Below are positions 6,562 to 8,198 of a DNA stretch of 8,198 nt, one piece after another. The stretch's first letter is position 1, and each line of letters opens with the position of its first letter. The stretch lies in contig CAMZHP010000135.1 in assembly GCA_947306845.1 (NCBI GenBank), forward strand, positions 1-8,198, given 5' to 3'. Origin of the DNA: an uncultured Prevotellaceae bacterium (GTDB taxonomy: Bacteria > Bacteroidota > Bacteroidia > Bacteroidales > Bacteroidaceae). The position numbers were made by a program, and so were the translations under genes. The notes under the pieces are model-generated. The model made no database searches. It had not been told where the DNA came from and saw only the letters and a program-made list of their open reading frames with translations.

Positions 6562-6568
6562 ACCAAAC

Positions 6569-6580
6569 GATAAATTTATC
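6569..6580. repeat. 12-bp perfect palindrome between the MORN and yhcH genes
   Basis: GATAAATTTATC is self-complementary and fills half of the 23-nt gap between the MORN stop and the yhcH ATG. It may be chance in AT-rich sequence, or it may be a small RNA hairpin affecting translation of the downstream gene, because it ends 4 nt before the ATG. Confidence 0.35.
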
Positions 6581-6584
6581 AGAC

Positions 6585-7031
6585 ATGATTATTGACACAC
6601 TCCAAAATTTCGAGAAGTACATCTGTCTTCATCCGCTCTTTAAGACAGTGGCACAGTTCTTGAAAGACAATCAACTCGACACCCTGGAAACAGGGAAGCA
6701 TCCCATTATGGGAGACGACCTTTTTGTCAACATCCAAGCAGCCAAGGGGAAAACTCCCGAGGAGGCCGTGGTGGAGACCCACCGAATCATGGCAGACATC
6801 CAAATTCCTATTTCTGGTGAGGAAACCTATGGGTATATACCCACAGAGTGCCTTCCCGAGGCCGACTACGATGAGGTGAAAGACATGGCAAAATTCCCTG
6901 GTGTGGCCGCCCAGAGCTTTGTCACATGCCGCCCTGGAATGTTCGCCATCTTCTTTCCTCAAGACGGTCATGCCCCTTGCATCACAGAGGAGCCTGAAAT
7001 CAGGAAAGCCATTTTCAAAGTGAAATGCTAA
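6585..7031 (+). CDS. YhcH/YjgK/YiaL (DUF386) family protein
   Basis: This 148-residue cytoplasmic protein has the usual length of the family. Members adopt a cupin-like fold and are linked to sugar metabolism; YhcH sits in the E. coli sialic acid operon and the family includes a beta-galactosidase beta subunit. Visible family signatures are MIIDTLQNFEKY at the start, ETHRIMADIQIPISGEE (64-80; Glu64, His66, Asp71 and Gln73 are likely metal or pocket residues) and FFPQDGHAPC (123-132; Asp127 and His129). It lies 23 nt after the MORN gene and 29 nt before glgB on the same strand, with no intervening promoter, so it is probably co-transcribed with them. The substrate cannot be told from sequence. 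No sialic-acid genes are in view, so naming it after yhcH would imply too much. Confidence 0.92.
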   Translation: MIIDTLQNFEKYICLHPLFKTVAQFLKDNQLDTLETGKHPIMGDDLFVNIQAAKGKTPEEAVVETHRIMADIQIPISGEETYGYIPTECLPEADYDEVKDMAKFPGVAAQSFVTCRPGMFAIFFPQDGHAPCITEEPEIRKAIFKVKC

Positions 7032-7060
7032 ACTAAAACATCTTTAAGCACAACAGCACT

Positions 7061-8198
7061 ATGGCAGAAAAAAAGACAACCAAGACAGCCAAACAAACGG
7101 CATCCGTCAAAAAGACGACAACCAAGCCGAAGACTCCTAAACATATTGGTCTTGTAGCCAAAGACCCCTATCTTGAGCCCTATGAGGATGCTATCAAAGG
7201 ACGCCACGACCATGCTGAGTGGAAGATCGGACAGTTAACCAAAAACGGTAAGACCTCGCTGCGTGACTTTGCCTCAGGCTATGATTATTATGGTCTGCAT
7301 AAAACAGCTCGTGGATGGGTGTTCCGTGAGTGGGCCCCGACTGCTACGGACATCTATTTGGTTGGCGACTTCAATAATTGGTCTGAAAACGAAAAATATA
7401 GACTGAAGCGAGTAGCAGGAACTGACAACTGGGAAGTCAAGTTGCCCTCCAAAGCCATGAAACATGGTGACCTCTACAAGATGCATGTCCATTGGAACGG
7501 AGGCGAGGGGGAGCGCATTCCCGCCTGGGCACAGCGTGTTGTCCAGGATGACGTGACCAAAATCTTCTCGGCACAGGTGTGGAATCCCGAGCAGCCTTAT
7601 GTGTGGAAGAAGAAATCATTCAAGCCCAATGTCAACCCACTGCTGATTTACGAATGCCATATCGGCATGTCGCAGGATGCAGAAAAAGTGGGTTCCTATG
7701 TGGAATTTAGAGATAATGTGCTTCCAAGGATCATCGAGGACGGCTACAACTGCATCCAGATAATGGCCATACAGGAGCATCCTTACTATGGTTCCTTCGG
7801 CTACCATGTAAGTTCTTTCTTTGCCGCTTCCAGCCGTTTTGGTACTCCCGAGGAACTCAAGTCTCTTATCGATACTGCCCATAAAAACGGTATTGCAGTC
7901 ATCATGGACATCGTGCACTCACACGCTGTAAAGAATGAGGTGGAAGGATTAGGCAATCTGGCCGGTGACCCCAACCAGTATTTCTATCCCGGAGACAAAC
8001 ATGAGCACCCCGCCTGGGACTCGTTATGCTTCGATTACGGGAAAGACAATGTGATACATTTCCTTCTGTCCAACTGCAAATTCTGGCTCGAAGAATATCA
8101 TTTCGACGGTTTCCGCTTCGACGGCGTTACCTCCATGCTCTATTACAGCCACGGACTGGGTGAGGCGTTCTGCAACTACGGTGACTATTTCAACGGTC
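7061..8198 (+). CDS. glgB: 1,4-alpha-glucan (glycogen) branching enzyme, N-terminal 379 residues (runs off the right edge)
   Basis: This cytoplasmic enzyme transfers alpha-1,4 glucan segments to make alpha-1,6 branches in glycogen. I translated from the ATG at 7061, and the frame is open to the window edge. After a Lys/Thr-rich tail (residues 1-27) come the N-terminal domain and a CBM48 module (about 80-160; GWVFREWAPTATDIYLVGDFNNW). The GH13 barrel follows: YECHIGMS (197-204), EHPYYGSFGYHVSSFFAASSRFGTP (239-263, in part), MDIVHSHAV (282-290; Asp283 and His288) and DGFRFDGVTSML (349-360), with Asp354 as the catalytic nucleophile. The DGFRFDGVTSM and GYHVSSFFAASSRFGTP wording matches the eukaryotic-type GH13_8 subfamily rather than the usual bacterial GH13_9. 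The general acid Glu and the C-terminal domain lie beyond the window. The gene is probably last or internal in the operon after the YhcH-family gene (29-nt gap). Confidence 0.96.
   Translation, partial: MAEKKTTKTAKQTASVKKTTTKPKTPKHIGLVAKDPYLEPYEDAIKGRHDHAEWKIGQLTKNGKTSLRDFASGYDYYGLHKTARGWVFREWAPTATDIYLVGDFNNWSENEKYRLKRVAGTDNWEVKLPSKAMKHGDLYKMHVHWNGGEGERIPAWAQRVVQDDVTKIFSAQVWNPEQPYVWKKKSFKPNVNPLLIYECHIGMSQDAEKVGSYVEFRDNVLPRIIEDGYNCIQIMAIQEHPYYGSFGYHVSSFFAASSRFGTPEELKSLIDTAHKNGIAVIMDIVHSHAVKNEVEGLGNLAGDPNQYFYPGDKHEHPAWDSLCFDYGKDNVIHFLLSNCKFWLEEYHFDGFRFDGVTSMLYYSHGLGEAFCNYGDYFNG

Noticed and set aside
6579..6971. A 130-codon minus-strand frame opposite the YhcH-family gene
   Set aside because: The plus-strand frame carries clear family motifs; the antisense product has no recognisable features.

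Overview
The window looks like chromosomal DNA from a member of the Bacteroidales, probably Prevotella/Segatella or a close relative. Three things point there. Promoters match the Bacteroidetes sigma consensus (TTTG, then about 17-21 nt, then TAnnTTTG) and there are no Shine-Dalgarno sequences. The protein types also fit: a PGK with the Bacteroidetes-style insertion, a eukaryotic-type (GH13_8-like) branching enzyme and a beta-helix protein ending in GIYIINGKKVIR. Genus and species are inferred, not proven.

Left part, minus strand. The 5' end of a phosphoglycerate kinase gene runs off the left edge (508 to 1). Upstream of it lies a two-gene operon: an exported right-handed beta-helix protein (2624 to 1263), then an exported permuted-papain (YiiX/YaeF, C92-type) hydrolase (1266 to 637). 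The two overlap by ATGA, so translational coupling is likely.

Middle. A 210-bp divergent control region (2625-2834) carries two back-to-back promoters with the same -7 box, TACTTTTG. A 33-bp dyad overlaps the -33 box of the rightward one. The rightward gene is a complete exported GH31 alpha-glucosidase/alpha-xylosidase-type enzyme (2835-5180). After it come a perfect 13-bp GC-rich hairpin and four copies of an 8-bp tandem repeat.

Right part, plus strand. A likely operon starts at a good promoter (5381-5409): an exported 14-repeat MORN protein (5431-6561), a YhcH/YjgK/YiaL-family protein (6585-7031) and glycogen branching enzyme (7061 to the right edge, truncated). The gaps are only 23 and 29 nt.

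The theme is carbohydrate metabolism: glycolysis, alpha-glycoside hydrolysis, glycogen branching and a sugar-associated cupin-like protein. Two exported proteins of unknown role (MORN, beta-helix) and an exported cysteine hydrolase accompany it. No mobile element, CRISPR array, tRNA or rRNA is visible. The most intriguing units are the beta-helix/C92 pair, the MORN-YhcH-GlgB cluster and the dyad in the divergent promoter region.
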